DNA of 64,000 nucleotides from Marinobacter sp. NP-4(2019) (lineage in GTDB: Bacteria > Pseudomonadota > Gammaproteobacteria > Pseudomonadales > Oleiphilaceae): positions 186,001 to 250,000 of the forward strand of contig NZ_CP034142.1 in NCBI RefSeq assembly GCF_003994855.1, read 5' to 3'. The notes under the pieces are model-generated. The model was given only the letters and a program-made list of their open reading frames with translations. It searched no databases and was not told the DNA's origin. A program made the translations under genes and the position numbers. Below, in pieces: positions 35,204 through 43,797 of this stretch. How positions within the stretch are numbered: position 1 is the first letter of the stretch; each line of letters starts with the position of its first letter.

Positions 35204-37627
35204 ATGACTCGACACTACTGGATGGGTGGCAAGCGGACCTACGAGCAGGACCGTTTTTTCGAATCATCACTTGATAAAGCGTGCTGGCAGGCCGGAGAAG
35301 ATCCCCAGGAGTGGGATGCCTGTTGGTACACTGGTATGCCGGACCCGGAATACTTCAGCAAGGTCGGGCCTGACTGCAAGATCAACCACATTCCTGGAAA
35401 CAACGCCCTGACGGTTAAAAGCCGGCTCTATCAGAGTCTGGTTACGCTTCGGGAGCGGGTGGAGGTTCAACAGCGCGGGGCGTCTTATCTGACAGACCGG
35501 CTGCAGTTTGTGCCCCGGGTTTTTTCCATGCCTGAGGATTACCATGAGTTTCAGCAGGAAGCCTTTGACAACCCGTCAAAGCGCTGGCTGCTCAAGCCCA
35601 AGAATGCTGCGCGGGGCAAGGGCATCCAGCTGGTTCAGGATCCGGCGAACATTCCGCTGGATTCCTCGTGGATGGTCCAGGAGTACATTGACAACCCCCA
35701 CACCATGCGCGGGCGCAAATACGTACTGCGCCTATACGTCGCCATAACTTCCGTCGCGCCCTTGCGGGTTTATCTCTATCGTCAGGGCTTTGCCAAACTT
35801 GCCTCTGAACCCTATGACGAGGAAAACGCAGACAACCCATACAGCTATCTCACCAACCCGGACATTAATGCCCTGAACCTCGATGCCGAGGTGCCGGTGG
35901 AGTTTGTTGACCTGGAGCGCTACCGGGCCTGGCTGCGGGAGCAGGGCCACGACAATGACGTCCTGTTTGCCAAAATTGAAGACCTGGTTGCGCTGACCTG
36001 CCTCTCCGCGGTGGAGGCCATGCGGGAGAGATCCAGAGCGATCGGCGCGGATACCCGGGGGTGTTACGAACTGCTTGGCATTGATTGCCTGATCGATGAC
36101 CAGCTCAAACCCTGGATCTGTGAATGCAACCTCAGCCCGTCGCTGGAAGTCTGTGCCGGTCCCGAAAGTGGTGGCGAGATCGAAGAGGCTATCAAGGGCT
36201 CGCTGGTGGCGGATCTGGTCAGCCTGGTGGGATTGAACGGCAAGACTGACTCCGACAGCACCGGCACGCCCGAGCAACAACTGATTGTGGAAACCACGGA
36301 AGAGCTGTCGCGGGCGGGCAATTTCAAACGGCTGCTGCCCTCGGATATCCCGGCCCGTTACCTGCCTTTCTACACCTTGCCGCGTCTGGAAGACTGGGTT
36401 CTGGCACAGGCCATCTCTGGTGAGCCGCTCACGCAACCGACGCTCAGGCGGCGTTACGCCGAAGATATGATCAGCGACGATTGTGTGTACGTTTATGACA
36501 CCCGCCTTGGTCATCTCAGCGCACTGAATGAGACCGGCTCCCTGATCTGGCTGATGGCGACAGACGGCGCCGCACCGGATGAGATCGCGGATGCCCTGAA
36601 TGACTCGATTGATTCCGAAGCAGCGGACCGGCCGGATATCTGGGCCATTCGCCGGGACGTCTGGAATTCGCTGGCGGACTGGGTCGGTCATCAACTGCTG
36701 GTGCAGGACGACCCGTCCGGTTCGTCGGTCAGTGTCGTGCCGCGCGCTGTCGAAGAAGAAAGCCATGGCACGGCTGTGCAATTTTCCCGGGTCCTTGAGT
36801 GCGGGGCCTTTCGGGTCGAACTCTGCACTGACAGCCAGCCATTGATCAACCGGATTGAGTCCCTGCTTGTGCCCATGTTGGGAGAATCCGCGCAGGGGGC
36901 TGAATCCCGACTGGAAATCGTCCGTGATACGCCGGGATATACGCTGATTCTGGACGGTAAAGTCATTCAGTCACGGCTGGCACTCTCCCGGGTGGCGCCT
37001 GCCGTGATGGTGTGCCTGACCCGCCGGGCAGCGGATCGAGGAGAGATTATTCTCGATGCCGGTGTGGTTGCCGCCCCGGACGATCCTGAAAGTGCCGTCC
37101 TGATCGCCAACAGCGACCGGGAGCTGGGTGATCTGCCCGCTCTGGAGATCGCGAGCCATCTGGATGCGGGGTTCAGTCGTGCCATCAGAATCCCGGAGGA
37201 TGTGGACGGGCTTTGTTCAGTGCTGGGGCTACCGGCTCAGGTGCCCGAGTCGAAAGCGGATGCCGCCGGAAAACCTTACGCTTCGCCGATTCATCACTTG
37301 GCTGATGGTAGCGGTATGGTGCTTCAGGCCGCTTCTTCCGGCTTGGCCGGAGAAACGCGCCGGATTCAGGCAGTGCTTATCCCCAGCCACGTCTCCCTGC
37401 GGGAAAAGACAGGTATTCGAAGACTCTCCGTAAGCGAAACCATGCGCCATTTCATCCCCGGCTGCTGTGGGGCTGACGGGCAACCTTTGGGGACTGCGGC
37501 GTTCTCGCGACTGGCGGACTGGCTCGCGGGTATCGATCGATATCTGGTGGATGCCAATCACCTGGATACCGCAGTGGCGAATCTGCCACTGGGACAGGAA
37601 GCGCAGGGCGTGAGTCACTCCGCCTGA
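35204..37627 (+). CDS. TTL-like ATP-grasp ligase with PqqD-like and degenerate HprK-like domains
   Basis: An 807-residue protein in three parts. Residues about 70-345 match the tubulin-tyrosine-ligase (TTL/TTLL) ATP-grasp fold: LKPKNAARGKGIQLV (ATP loop), MVQEYIDNPH, RKYVLRLYVAI and LGIDCLIDD..PWICECNLSPSL with the Mg-binding acidic pair. TTL-family enzymes join amino acids to peptide carboxyls. Residues about 420-500 (DDCVYVYDTRLGHLSALNETGSLIWLMATDG) look like a PqqD-type peptide-recognition domain. Residues about 525-800 resemble an HPr-kinase-related domain, but no GxxGxGKS loop is seen, so kinase activity is doubtful. It precedes a peptide with Glu/Gly repeats and has two ECF promoter copies upstream. 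I infer it modifies the repeat proteins. Confidence 0.75.
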   Translation: MTRHYWMGGKRTYEQDRFFESSLDKACWQAGEDPQEWDACWYTGMPDPEYFSKVGPDCKINHIPGNNALTVKSRLYQSLVTLRERVEVQQRGASYLTDRLQFVPRVFSMPEDYHEFQQEAFDNPSKRWLLKPKNAARGKGIQLVQDPANIPLDSSWMVQEYIDNPHTMRGRKYVLRLYVAITSVAPLRVYLYRQGFAKLASEPYDEENADNPYSYLTNPDINALNLDAEVPVEFVDLERYRAWLREQGHDNDVLFAKIEDLVALTCLSAVEAMRERSRAIGADTRGCYELLGIDCLIDDQLKPWICECNLSPSLEVCAGPESGGEIEEAIKGSLVADLVSLVGLNGKTDSDSTGTPEQQLIVETTEELSRAGNFKRLLPSDIPARYLPFYTLPRLEDWVLAQAISGEPLTQPTLRRRYAEDMISDDCVYVYDTRLGHLSALNETGSLIWLMATDGAAPDEIADALNDSIDSEAADRPDIWAIRRDVWNSLADWVGHQLLVQDDPSGSSVSVVPRAVEEESHGTAVQFSRVLECGAFRVELCTDSQPLINRIESLLVPMLGESAQGAESRLEIVRDTPGYTLILDGKVIQSRLALSRVAPAVMVCLTRRAADRGEIILDAGVVAAPDDPESAVLIANSDRELGDLPALEIASHLDAGFSRAIRIPEDVDGLCSVLGLPAQVPESKADAAGKPYASPIHHLADGSGMVLQAASSGLAGETRRIQAVLIPSHVSLREKTGIRRLSVSETMRHFIPGCCGADGQPLGTAAFSRLADWLAGIDRYLVDANHLDTAVANLPLGQEAQGVSHSA

Positions 37628-37685
37628 AACGAATCCGGGCAAGTGGCCCGGTGTTAACCACCGAAACGGATAAAGAGGAAAGCAT

Positions 37686-38006
37686 ATGTCCAGAGATACC
37701 CAGAAAAGACAGTTGTTGAGAAAGCTCGCCAAGGGAATCAGCTACACCGGCCCGATCCTTGCGGTTGTTGTTGGCGCATCCGCCTTCAGTGCCACGGCCG
37801 CTGACGTCAATGCGGAAAGTGAGTACCTGATGCTGGCCGCCGGAGAAGCCGAGGCCGAGGGTAAAGCCCATGGCGAAGGTGAAGGCGAAGCCAAGAAAGG
37901 CTACGGCGAAGGCGAAGGTGAGGCCGAAGGTGAAGGCGAGGGAGAAGGCGAGGGAGAAGGCGAGGGAGAAGGTGAAGGAGAAGCGGAAGGCGAGGCCGAG
38001 GGCTGA
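37686..38006 (+). CDS. Leader-bearing Glu/Gly/Ala repeat protein (candidate modified peptide)
   Basis: A 106-residue protein. Residues 1-14 form a charged segment (MSRDTQKRQLLRKL) shared with the cytochrome at 38741. A hydrophobic export-like segment (SYTGPILAVVVGASAFSATAA) follows. From residue 53 to the end it is almost only E, G and A with GEGE/EAEG repeats, three lysines, two tyrosines and one histidine. A good ribosome site (AAGAGGA) precedes the ATG. It lies 58 bases after the TTL-like gene. The repeats carry many glutamate carboxylates, the group that TTL-type enzymes modify. No cysteine is present. Composition alone could mimic low-complexity sequence, but the conserved leader argues for a real gene. 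Confidence 0.75.
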   Translation: MSRDTQKRQLLRKLAKGISYTGPILAVVVGASAFSATAADVNAESEYLMLAAGEAEAEGKAHGEGEGEAKKGYGEGEGEAEGEGEGEGEGEGEGEGEGEAEGEAEG

Positions 38007-38141
38007 CCCGGACTGCTTTCACCGGATCAACTGGCAGTGGCCCGGGCAGGGAATACCTTCCTTGCACCGGGGCCCACTGGCCCTCCCTGGATATGACGTC
38101 GTCGAGATACGAATCAACCCAGATGATACGGGTGAATAAAA

Positions 38142-38699
38142 ATGCTGAATTCAAGTTCCGAATCCATCAATTGTGCCGATCTTGTTGCTGAGAATGCACA
38201 CGCGATCCATCAGCTAACGGACTTTCTTGCGATGTTACCCGGACAGGTGTACCGACAAACCTTCGGGGCGAAGAAGCAACATGTGATCGGAAAGCATGTA
38301 CGTCACATCATTGACCATTACCTGGCTCTTCTGAGAACGGTGGATGAGCAATCCTCCGGGGCACTTGATTACGAAAACCGACAAAGGGAAGAGTCTCTCG
38401 AGCTGGACAAACATGCGGCCTGCAACAGACTTCTGGCAATTGTTAACTCGCTCGGCCAGTTGATGGCAGCCCGGCACCGAACGCCGCTTCTGATGCGGCA
38501 TGTCAGCGACGACCATGACCGTCTGGTATCCACCAGTATCGACCGGGAGCTGGTCTTCCTTGCCAGCCACACGGTTCACCATATGGCCATTATCGCCATG
38601 CTGGCAGAACAGGAGGGCGTTGAAGTCAGCGACGAATTCGGGGTTCACCCATCAACATTACGGCATTTGCAGCAAGTGCATATGGCGAAGAGCGCGTGA
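38142..38699 (+). CDS. DinB-like helical-bundle protein
   Basis: A 185-residue cytoplasmic protein with the four-helix DinB/YfiT pattern. Helix 2 has HVIGKHVRHIIDHYLALL and helix 4 has FLASHTVHHMAIIAML, giving the three or more histidines that bind a divalent metal in this family. Members include thiol-dependent transferases. It lies between the two repeat-protein genes, so it probably belongs to the same modification or maturation system; its reaction is unknown. Confidence 0.7.
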   Translation: MLNSSSESINCADLVAENAHAIHQLTDFLAMLPGQVYRQTFGAKKQHVIGKHVRHIIDHYLALLRTVDEQSSGALDYENRQREESLELDKHAACNRLLAIVNSLGQLMAARHRTPLLMRHVSDDHDRLVSTSIDRELVFLASHTVHHMAIIAMLAEQEGVEVSDEFGVHPSTLRHLQQVHMAKSA

Positions 38700-38740
38700 C
38701 CAAGCAGTACCCACAAACATAACTGGCGGAGGGTGATCAA

Positions 38741-39427
38741 ATGTCGACTGATACAAATCGTAAGGAACTCCTGCGAAAACTGTCCCGAAACCTGATGGTG
38801 TCGGTGCCGGTGATGACGGTCGTGGCGATGGCCGGTGCGACGGCGGTATCAGATAACGGATTCAACTTGATTCCGTCAGCTGAAGCGGCACAGGGAGAAG
38901 CCGAAGGTGAAGCCCGAGGCGAGGCTGAGGGTGAAGCCAAAGGTGAAGCTGAGGGAGAAGGAGAGGCTAAGGGAGAAGCAGAAGGCGAGGGTGAGGCAGA
39001 AGGTGAAGGAGAAGCGGAGGGGGAAGCTGAAGGTGAGGGAGAGGCTGAAGGCGAAGGTGTCTCTGAAGCCATGAAGCAAGCCGTACGGCGACCCGAGGGG
39101 TACCAGCCCTATGAGGGTGATGCCGATTCACTGGCTAAAAAGGGTGAAACCCTGTTTAACGACACTACCTTGTCCTCCAACGGGTTGGCCTGTGCGACAT
39201 GCCACACCAGCGGTGCGGGCTACGCCGATACTTTCAAGAATGATTATCCGCATTTTGTGGCAATGGGAAAATCCGACTTCGGCATGGACATGGTCCATCT
39301 CGATGAAATGGTCCAGATCTGCATGGTAGCGCCCATGGCCTCGGAGCCTCTGGATTGGGCGTCGGAAGAGCTGGCAGCGTTAACCGAGTACATGCGGATT
39401 GAACAGGAAAAATTTAGAAGTAAGTAG
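38741..39427 (+). CDS. c-type cytochrome with leader and GEAEGE repeat domain
   Basis: A 228-residue exported protein. Its first 14 residues (MSTDTNRKELLRKL) match the leader of the protein at 37686 at the same spacing, followed by a hydrophobic export segment ending near AEA|AQG. Residues 52-106 are GEAEGE/GEGEAE repeats. From residue 130 a class I cytochrome follows with one haem motif CATCH (151-155) and a C-terminal helix (EELAALTEYMRIEQEKF). AGGAGG-like GGAGGG precedes the ATG. The fusion links the repeat directly to an electron carrier. The gene is followed by a strong terminator. Confidence 0.88.
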   Translation: MSTDTNRKELLRKLSRNLMVSVPVMTVVAMAGATAVSDNGFNLIPSAEAAQGEAEGEARGEAEGEAKGEAEGEGEAKGEAEGEGEAEGEGEAEGEAEGEGEAEGEGVSEAMKQAVRRPEGYQPYEGDADSLAKKGETLFNDTTLSSNGLACATCHTSGAGYADTFKNDYPHFVAMGKSDFGMDMVHLDEMVQICMVAPMASEPLDWASEELAALTEYMRIEQEKFRSK

Positions 39428-39463
39428 AACCACACTGCATTGTTGGTCGGGAACCAACCTTTC

Positions 39464-39489
39464 GGGTGGAGCTGGTCTCCACCCCTTTT
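39464..39489 (+). terminator. Rho-independent terminator after the repeat-cytochrome gene
   Basis: An eight-base stem (GGGTGGAG / CTCCACCC) with a five-base loop is followed by CTTTTCT. It closes the transcript that begins at the TTL-like gene and separates it from the GGDEF-EAL gene. Confidence 0.75.
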
Positions 39490-39528
39490 CTGATCTCATC
39501 TTCAATCAGTCATAAACGAGCCTGCCCT

Positions 39529-39555
39529 GTAACAACCGCAACTTCGGAGTGTCGA
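39529..39555 (+). promoter_or_regulatory. ECF-type promoter of the GGDEF-EAL gene
   Basis: GTAACA (39529-39534), 14 bases, then GTGTCGA (39549-39555). It lies 42 bases before the ATG. A run of eight G bases lies between it and the start codon. Confidence 0.72.
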
Positions 39556-39597
39556 TGCTAAGTGTAGGGAGTATCCACCAAATGGGGGGGGCAGGCG

Positions 39598-41748
39598 ATG
39601 AAATCGCAGGCGGGGACTGAACCAGACCTTGAACTCGGGAACAATGTCACCTCCCCGCGCCACGGGGATTATTGGCAATCATTTCTGCAATGGGGGCAGC
39701 AACTGATCGCCTGTCGCCTGTGCCGAAATCTCACCATGGCGGCGTTTGTGGCCATTCTGGTTATTGAATCCATCATCCTTGTTCCCTCCTACCGTAACCA
39801 TGAGGAAAATCTCCTGCGTCAACATGCCACGCTGGCGAGCCAGGCCCTCACCACGTTTCTCGCAACCAAGCCTGGGCCGGTGACCACTGATTCGCTGAAT
39901 CGGTTGCTTGAAAGTTCCCGAATCACGGGCATTGAACTGATGGTTGGAGAGCGCTGGTTGACCGCCGGGGAGCCAGTGGTTGATCCAGGGGGCGCCGCAG
40001 GGAGGTTGCGGGACCTGACTCGTGCTGAGAGTAACCGACTTGATCTTGCCTGGGACTCAGGGCAATGGCTGGGGGATTATCCGGTCAGAGCGCGAATCGA
40101 TATTACGGGCGTTTCCGATGAGCTGACCTCCTTTGTCCTGAGAATACTCGGACTTTCACTGCTTATTGCCGTCTTTGTAACGGTAGTGACTATGGCCGTT
40201 GTCGACCGCATGATGTTGTCCCCATTATTACGATTGCGCAGCCGTATCGTCAGCGCCGGTGAGGATGCTGAGCATCCGCTCATGTATGTCCGAAAACCGG
40301 AGCGTTGTGACGAATTTGGTGAGGTGGAAGCGACCTTCAATCGCATGCTGAAACAGAACGCCTCATACCTGAACCGCTTAAAGGCCCTGAACCAGCGTCT
40401 GGATCAGCTGTTGGCGGAGCGCACACGTTCGCTCAGACGGACGGAACAGGAGTTGCATATTCGCAGTCTGTATGACCAACTGACGGGGTTGGCTAATCGC
40501 TCTCTGTTCGAAGAATGTCTGACCAAAACTTTAGCCGAGCCGACCATGGCGGATGTCAGGCCGTCGGCGCTGGTTGTCCTCGGCCTGGATGACTTTCAGG
40601 CATTGAACGGTCTGGCGGGCCACGAAGTCGGGGACCGGGTACTGCAGGAGATTGCCCGCAGACTGGCCAGGTTCAACAGTGAGCCTGGTTGCGTGGCTCG
40701 CCTCGGAGGAGACGTGTTCGGGCTGTTACTGACGCCGGAGCAGGGACCGAAATACAATCAGCTGGAAGCGGAGATTGCTGCCGTTATTCGTAGTTGTATG
40801 GCTCCGGTGTGCGTCTCAGGTGTGAATTACGAATGCGATGTCAGTGCCGGTGTTGCGGTGACGCCCGTAGATGGTGAGGATGCCGGAACCTTGCTGGGCC
40901 ATGCCGAGATTGCCATGCATCGGGCAAAGAAATCGGCAGATCTCAAGATTCAGTTTTTCGCGTCAGACCTGGGTGAGCAGGTTCAGCATCGGCAGGATAT
41001 GGTCAAAGATTTACGCAGTGCCCTGGAAAGCGAGCAGTTCGCACTCCACTACCAGCCACAGTGTGATTGTGCGGGGCAATGTGTTGGCTATGAAGCGCTT
41101 TTGCGCTGGTATCATCCGATTCGCGGTATCGTGTCTCCCGATGAATTCGTGCCACTAGCGGAAGAAATCGGTTTGATTATTCCTGTCGGGCGGTGGGTCA
41201 TAGAGCAAGCCATCGGGACCATGAAGCGTTGGGTAGACGACGGCTTTCAGGGCCGGATGGCGGTGAATGTGTCGGCTCGTCAACTTTCGGATCGATCTCT
41301 CGTTGAGCATATCGCCAGTGTGCTTGAGTTCCACAATCTGGCTCCTGATTATCTGGAACTGGAAATCACTGAAACCGCACTCATGAAGGACGTTTCCCTG
41401 GCACTGGAGATTCTGGAGGGATTTCGCTCCCTGGGAATTCAGCTGGCGGTGGATGACTTTGGTACCGGCTACTCGTCCCTCGCCTACCTGAAGGCCTTAC
41501 CCGTCAAACGCATCAAGATTGATCGTGCGTTTGTGACCGGCTTACCGGATAACGAGCAGGATGAGGTGCTGTGTCGCACTATGATCTCCATGGCGCATAG
41601 TCTGGGGTTCCAGGTGATTGCGGAAGGGGTGGAAACGCAGGCTCAGGTGGATTGGCTGATCGCCTCGGGGTGTGATGAGCTTCAGGGCTTTTTGTTGGGC
41701 AAGCCGGAGCCGGAATTCTATTGGTCCTCCCAGTCGATGGTTCTGTAG
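39598..41748 (+). CDS. Membrane GGDEF-EAL cyclic-di-GMP protein
   Basis: A 716-residue signalling protein. Two transmembrane helices (about residues 42-60 and 180-205) flank a periplasmic sensor; a HAMP-like linker and coiled coil follow. The GGDEF domain has the degenerate site LGGDVFGLL, so cyclase activity is doubtful. The EAL domain is intact (GYEALLRWYHP, LEITETALM, VDDFGTGYSSLAYLKALPVKRIKIDRAFV), so c-di-GMP phosphodiesterase activity is likely. Its own ECF-type promoter places it in the same regulon as the TTL-like operon. Its end overlaps the convergent gene by 31 bases. Confidence 0.92.
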   Translation: MKSQAGTEPDLELGNNVTSPRHGDYWQSFLQWGQQLIACRLCRNLTMAAFVAILVIESIILVPSYRNHEENLLRQHATLASQALTTFLATKPGPVTTDSLNRLLESSRITGIELMVGERWLTAGEPVVDPGGAAGRLRDLTRAESNRLDLAWDSGQWLGDYPVRARIDITGVSDELTSFVLRILGLSLLIAVFVTVVTMAVVDRMMLSPLLRLRSRIVSAGEDAEHPLMYVRKPERCDEFGEVEATFNRMLKQNASYLNRLKALNQRLDQLLAERTRSLRRTEQELHIRSLYDQLTGLANRSLFEECLTKTLAEPTMADVRPSALVVLGLDDFQALNGLAGHEVGDRVLQEIARRLARFNSEPGCVARLGGDVFGLLLTPEQGPKYNQLEAEIAAVIRSCMAPVCVSGVNYECDVSAGVAVTPVDGEDAGTLLGHAEIAMHRAKKSADLKIQFFASDLGEQVQHRQDMVKDLRSALESEQFALHYQPQCDCAGQCVGYEALLRWYHPIRGIVSPDEFVPLAEEIGLIIPVGRWVIEQAIGTMKRWVDDGFQGRMAVNVSARQLSDRSLVEHIASVLEFHNLAPDYLELEITETALMKDVSLALEILEGFRSLGIQLAVDDFGTGYSSLAYLKALPVKRIKIDRAFVTGLPDNEQDEVLCRTMISMAHSLGFQVIAEGVETQAQVDWLIASGCDELQGFLLGKPEPEFYWSSQSMVL

Positions 41749-42470
41749 TCAAAGTCGGTTTCAATGGTGGGTTTGACGATCCGGAAGTAGGGGGATGCAT
41801 CGAAATCCCTTGGTGTGAACAGGGAATGGTGACGGAGACGGAAGCGCTCCATAACACAATCCTCACAGTCCGGGTCGTCTGCGGGGAGTGTTCTTACAAT
41901 TGGCAGGATCGGGTATCTCAGGAGCTGAAACCCTTCCGCAATAAAGGTTGAGCAGATGGCCCGCGTCGGATCCCCACTCCCGAACGCCAGCAGTTTGTGT
42001 CTGTAACGTGTGGGTACCGGAGGCGTCGGAAACAGATAGCGCGCCAGGTCAAACACGTTCTTCATGTCGTACTGGTGTCCCATGCGGCTAATGGCGTAGT
42101 CCGTCAATTGACGAATGTCATTCTCACTGAGTCCCACCGGCCGGCAGATCCGGGTATGGGCATGGCGGTAGAACGACAGCGGAATGGTCCGAATGCCTTC
42201 CTGAAGATCCGCTTCAACCAGTACCCGTGGCTCACCTTCTGCTTCTCCAAGTCCCGCTTCCGGACCCAGGTACAACGCTGCGTGTGACCAGGTGGACTGG
42301 GTAAGGTACTTGATCGCGACACTGATTCGCGTATCCCCCTCGACCAGAAGTACGTCTCCCGGTTGCAGTGCCTCCTGCAGCGCTTCCCAGGTCGACGTCC
42401 TGATGGAGTGACGGGTGATCTGCTTCGAGAGATAGGCGGCAAGAAGCCGTGACAGCCAATTCAAAAGCAT
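41718..42470 (-). CDS. YiiX/NlpC-P60-like cysteine hydrolase family protein
   Basis: A 250-residue protein of the YiiX/YebB-like papain-fold group. The circularly permuted catalytic blocks are LQPGDVLLVEGDTRISVAIKYLTQSTWSHAALYLG (histidine) and AICSTFIAEGFQ (cysteine). Relatives cut amide or ester bonds of lipids or peptidoglycan. No signal peptide is clear. It converges on and overlaps the GGDEF-EAL gene and is divergent from the DUF3179 gene. Confidence 0.8.
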   Translation of the reverse strand: MLLNWLSRLLAAYLSKQITRHSIRTSTWEALQEALQPGDVLLVEGDTRISVAIKYLTQSTWSHAALYLGPEAGLGEAEGEPRVLVEADLQEGIRTIPLSFYRHAHTRICRPVGLSENDIRQLTDYAISRMGHQYDMKNVFDLARYLFPTPPVPTRYRHKLLAFGSGDPTRAICSTFIAEGFQLLRYPILPIVRTLPADDPDCEDCVMERFRLRHHSLFTPRDFDASPYFRIVKPTIETDFDYRTIDWEDQ

Positions 42471-42528
42471 CGATACCTCCTGCAGATTATAGGGTTGAGG
42501 ATGCCCGGAGGGACAAATAGTGAACCGC

Positions 42529-42555
42529 GTAACATTCCCGTGATTCCAGTGTCAT
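42529..42555 (+). promoter_or_regulatory. ECF-type promoter of the DUF3179 gene
   Basis: GTAACA (42529-42534), 14 bases, then GTGTCAT (42549-42555), 34 bases before the ATG. Same arrangement as the other ECF-type sites in this window. Confidence 0.72.
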
Positions 42556-42589
42556 TTTATGTACCGGTATCCTGATTGGGGAGAGCGTT

Positions 42590-43537
42590 ATGTTGAGAGG
42601 ATCGTCCGTGTGCCTCCGTGGTTTGTTTTTACTGTTGTTCCTTGCGGGAGCTGAATACGCTGCGGCAACTGAAAAAAATGGATTTGACCTGAGCGAGTCG
42701 CTGATACCGGTTGATGAGATCCTTCGTGGTGGGCCACCACGTGATGGTATTCCCTCAATAGACGATCCGAAGTTCGAGCGTCCGGAAGAGGCATCGCTTT
42801 GGCGCGCCAACGACCTGATGCTGACCTACGACCGGAGGGACCACCGGTTCGCTTACCCTGTAGGCATCCTGAACTGGCACGAAATTGTTAATCACGATAT
42901 CGACGGTGCCCCGGTATTGATTACCTTTTGCCCGCTCTGCGGCACGGGAATGGCCTTTGATCCGGTGGTAAACGGCCGTCAGTTAACCTTCGGTGTTTCC
43001 GGTTTACTCTACAACAGCGACCTGCTGATGTACGACCACCAGACCGAGTCGCTCTGGTCGCAGATTGAGGGGCGGGCAATATCCGGCCCGCTGGCGGGTA
43101 CGGAACTGGAGTCGGTCGCGGTTCGCCATGAGCTCTGGCAGAGCTGGAGGGAACGAGTGGGTTCCCGGGGGCTTGTGCTTTCGACGGACACCGGTCACCG
43201 CCGCGATTTTAGAAAGTCCCCCTATGGCGACTATGACCACTCAGAGCGCATGTTCTTCCCGGTTTCCCACACTAGCCGCAAGTATCACCCCAAGACCTGG
43301 GTGCTGGGCTGGACCCACAATGGTGAGAGCAAGGCCTGGCCTTTCCCGGAGCTGGCGAACCACGACGGCATACTGGAAGACCGGATCGGGGGAAAGGTTG
43401 TTCGTGTTCACTACGATCCGAACGTACCGTCCGCCGAACTGCGTGACGAAACCGGTAAACTCCTCCCCGCAACCCGGGCTTTCTGGTTTGCCTGGTATAC
43501 CTTCCATCCGGATACCGGTGTGTTTGAAGCGGATTAG
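42590..43537 (+). CDS. DUF3179 exported protein
   Basis: A 315-residue protein with a signal peptide (AEYAAA|TEK) and the DUF3179 signature: LITFCPLCGTGMAFDPVVNGRQLTFGVSGLLYNSDLLMYDHQTESLW. The CPLCG pair may bind metal or haem, or be redox active. The function of the family is unknown. It carries an ECF-type promoter and ends four bases into the convergent anti-sigma gene. Confidence 0.9.
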   Translation: MLRGSSVCLRGLFLLLFLAGAEYAAATEKNGFDLSESLIPVDEILRGGPPRDGIPSIDDPKFERPEEASLWRANDLMLTYDRRDHRFAYPVGILNWHEIVNHDIDGAPVLITFCPLCGTGMAFDPVVNGRQLTFGVSGLLYNSDLLMYDHQTESLWSQIEGRAISGPLAGTELESVAVRHELWQSWRERVGSRGLVLSTDTGHRRDFRKSPYGDYDHSERMFFPVSHTSRKYHPKTWVLGWTHNGESKAWPFPELANHDGILEDRIGGKVVRVHYDPNVPSAELRDETGKLLPATRAFWFAWYTFHPDTGVFEAD

Positions 43538-43797
43538 TGCTTCGTCTGATCGTCGCCCTGTTCCTTCGCCTCAAGGGCTTCGGCGACGCGCTCATCAATG
43601 CGGCGAACATATTCCTCGTCCACCGCGCCCGAGCTATGGGCTTTCATGAGCTCTGTGCTGGCGCGCAGGTTGCCGATGAAAGTCCGGCAATTACCACACA
43701 TCATCAGGTGCATTTTTACGGACAATTTCCCGGCGGTGCCAAGTTCGCCATCAATGTAATCGCTGGCGATCAAGGCCAGATCCCTGCACATCAACAT
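43534..43797 (-). CDS. Zinc-finger anti-sigma factor
   Basis: An 87-residue protein with the zf-HC2/ZAS motif H-x3-C-x2-C (HLMMCGNC) and an N-terminal C-x-D block. It lacks a transmembrane helix, so it is a soluble zinc anti-sigma factor, of the kind that can release its sigma on thiol oxidation or metal binding. It lies directly after, and overlaps, the ECF sigma gene. Confidence 0.85.
   Translation of the reverse strand: MLMCRDLALIASDYIDGELGTAGKLSVKMHLMMCGNCRTFIGNLRASTELMKAHSSGAVDEEYVRRIDERVAEALEAKEQGDDQTKH

Noticed and set aside
35732..36781. 349-residue minus-strand frame inside the TTL-like gene
   Set aside because: Antisense to a conserved ATP-grasp region; no domain.
37850..38003. 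Tandem GGCGAGGGAGAA-type DNA repeats that could suggest a CRISPR or satellite
   Set aside because: They stay in one reading frame and encode the GEGE repeat with a leader and ribosome site; there are no spacers.
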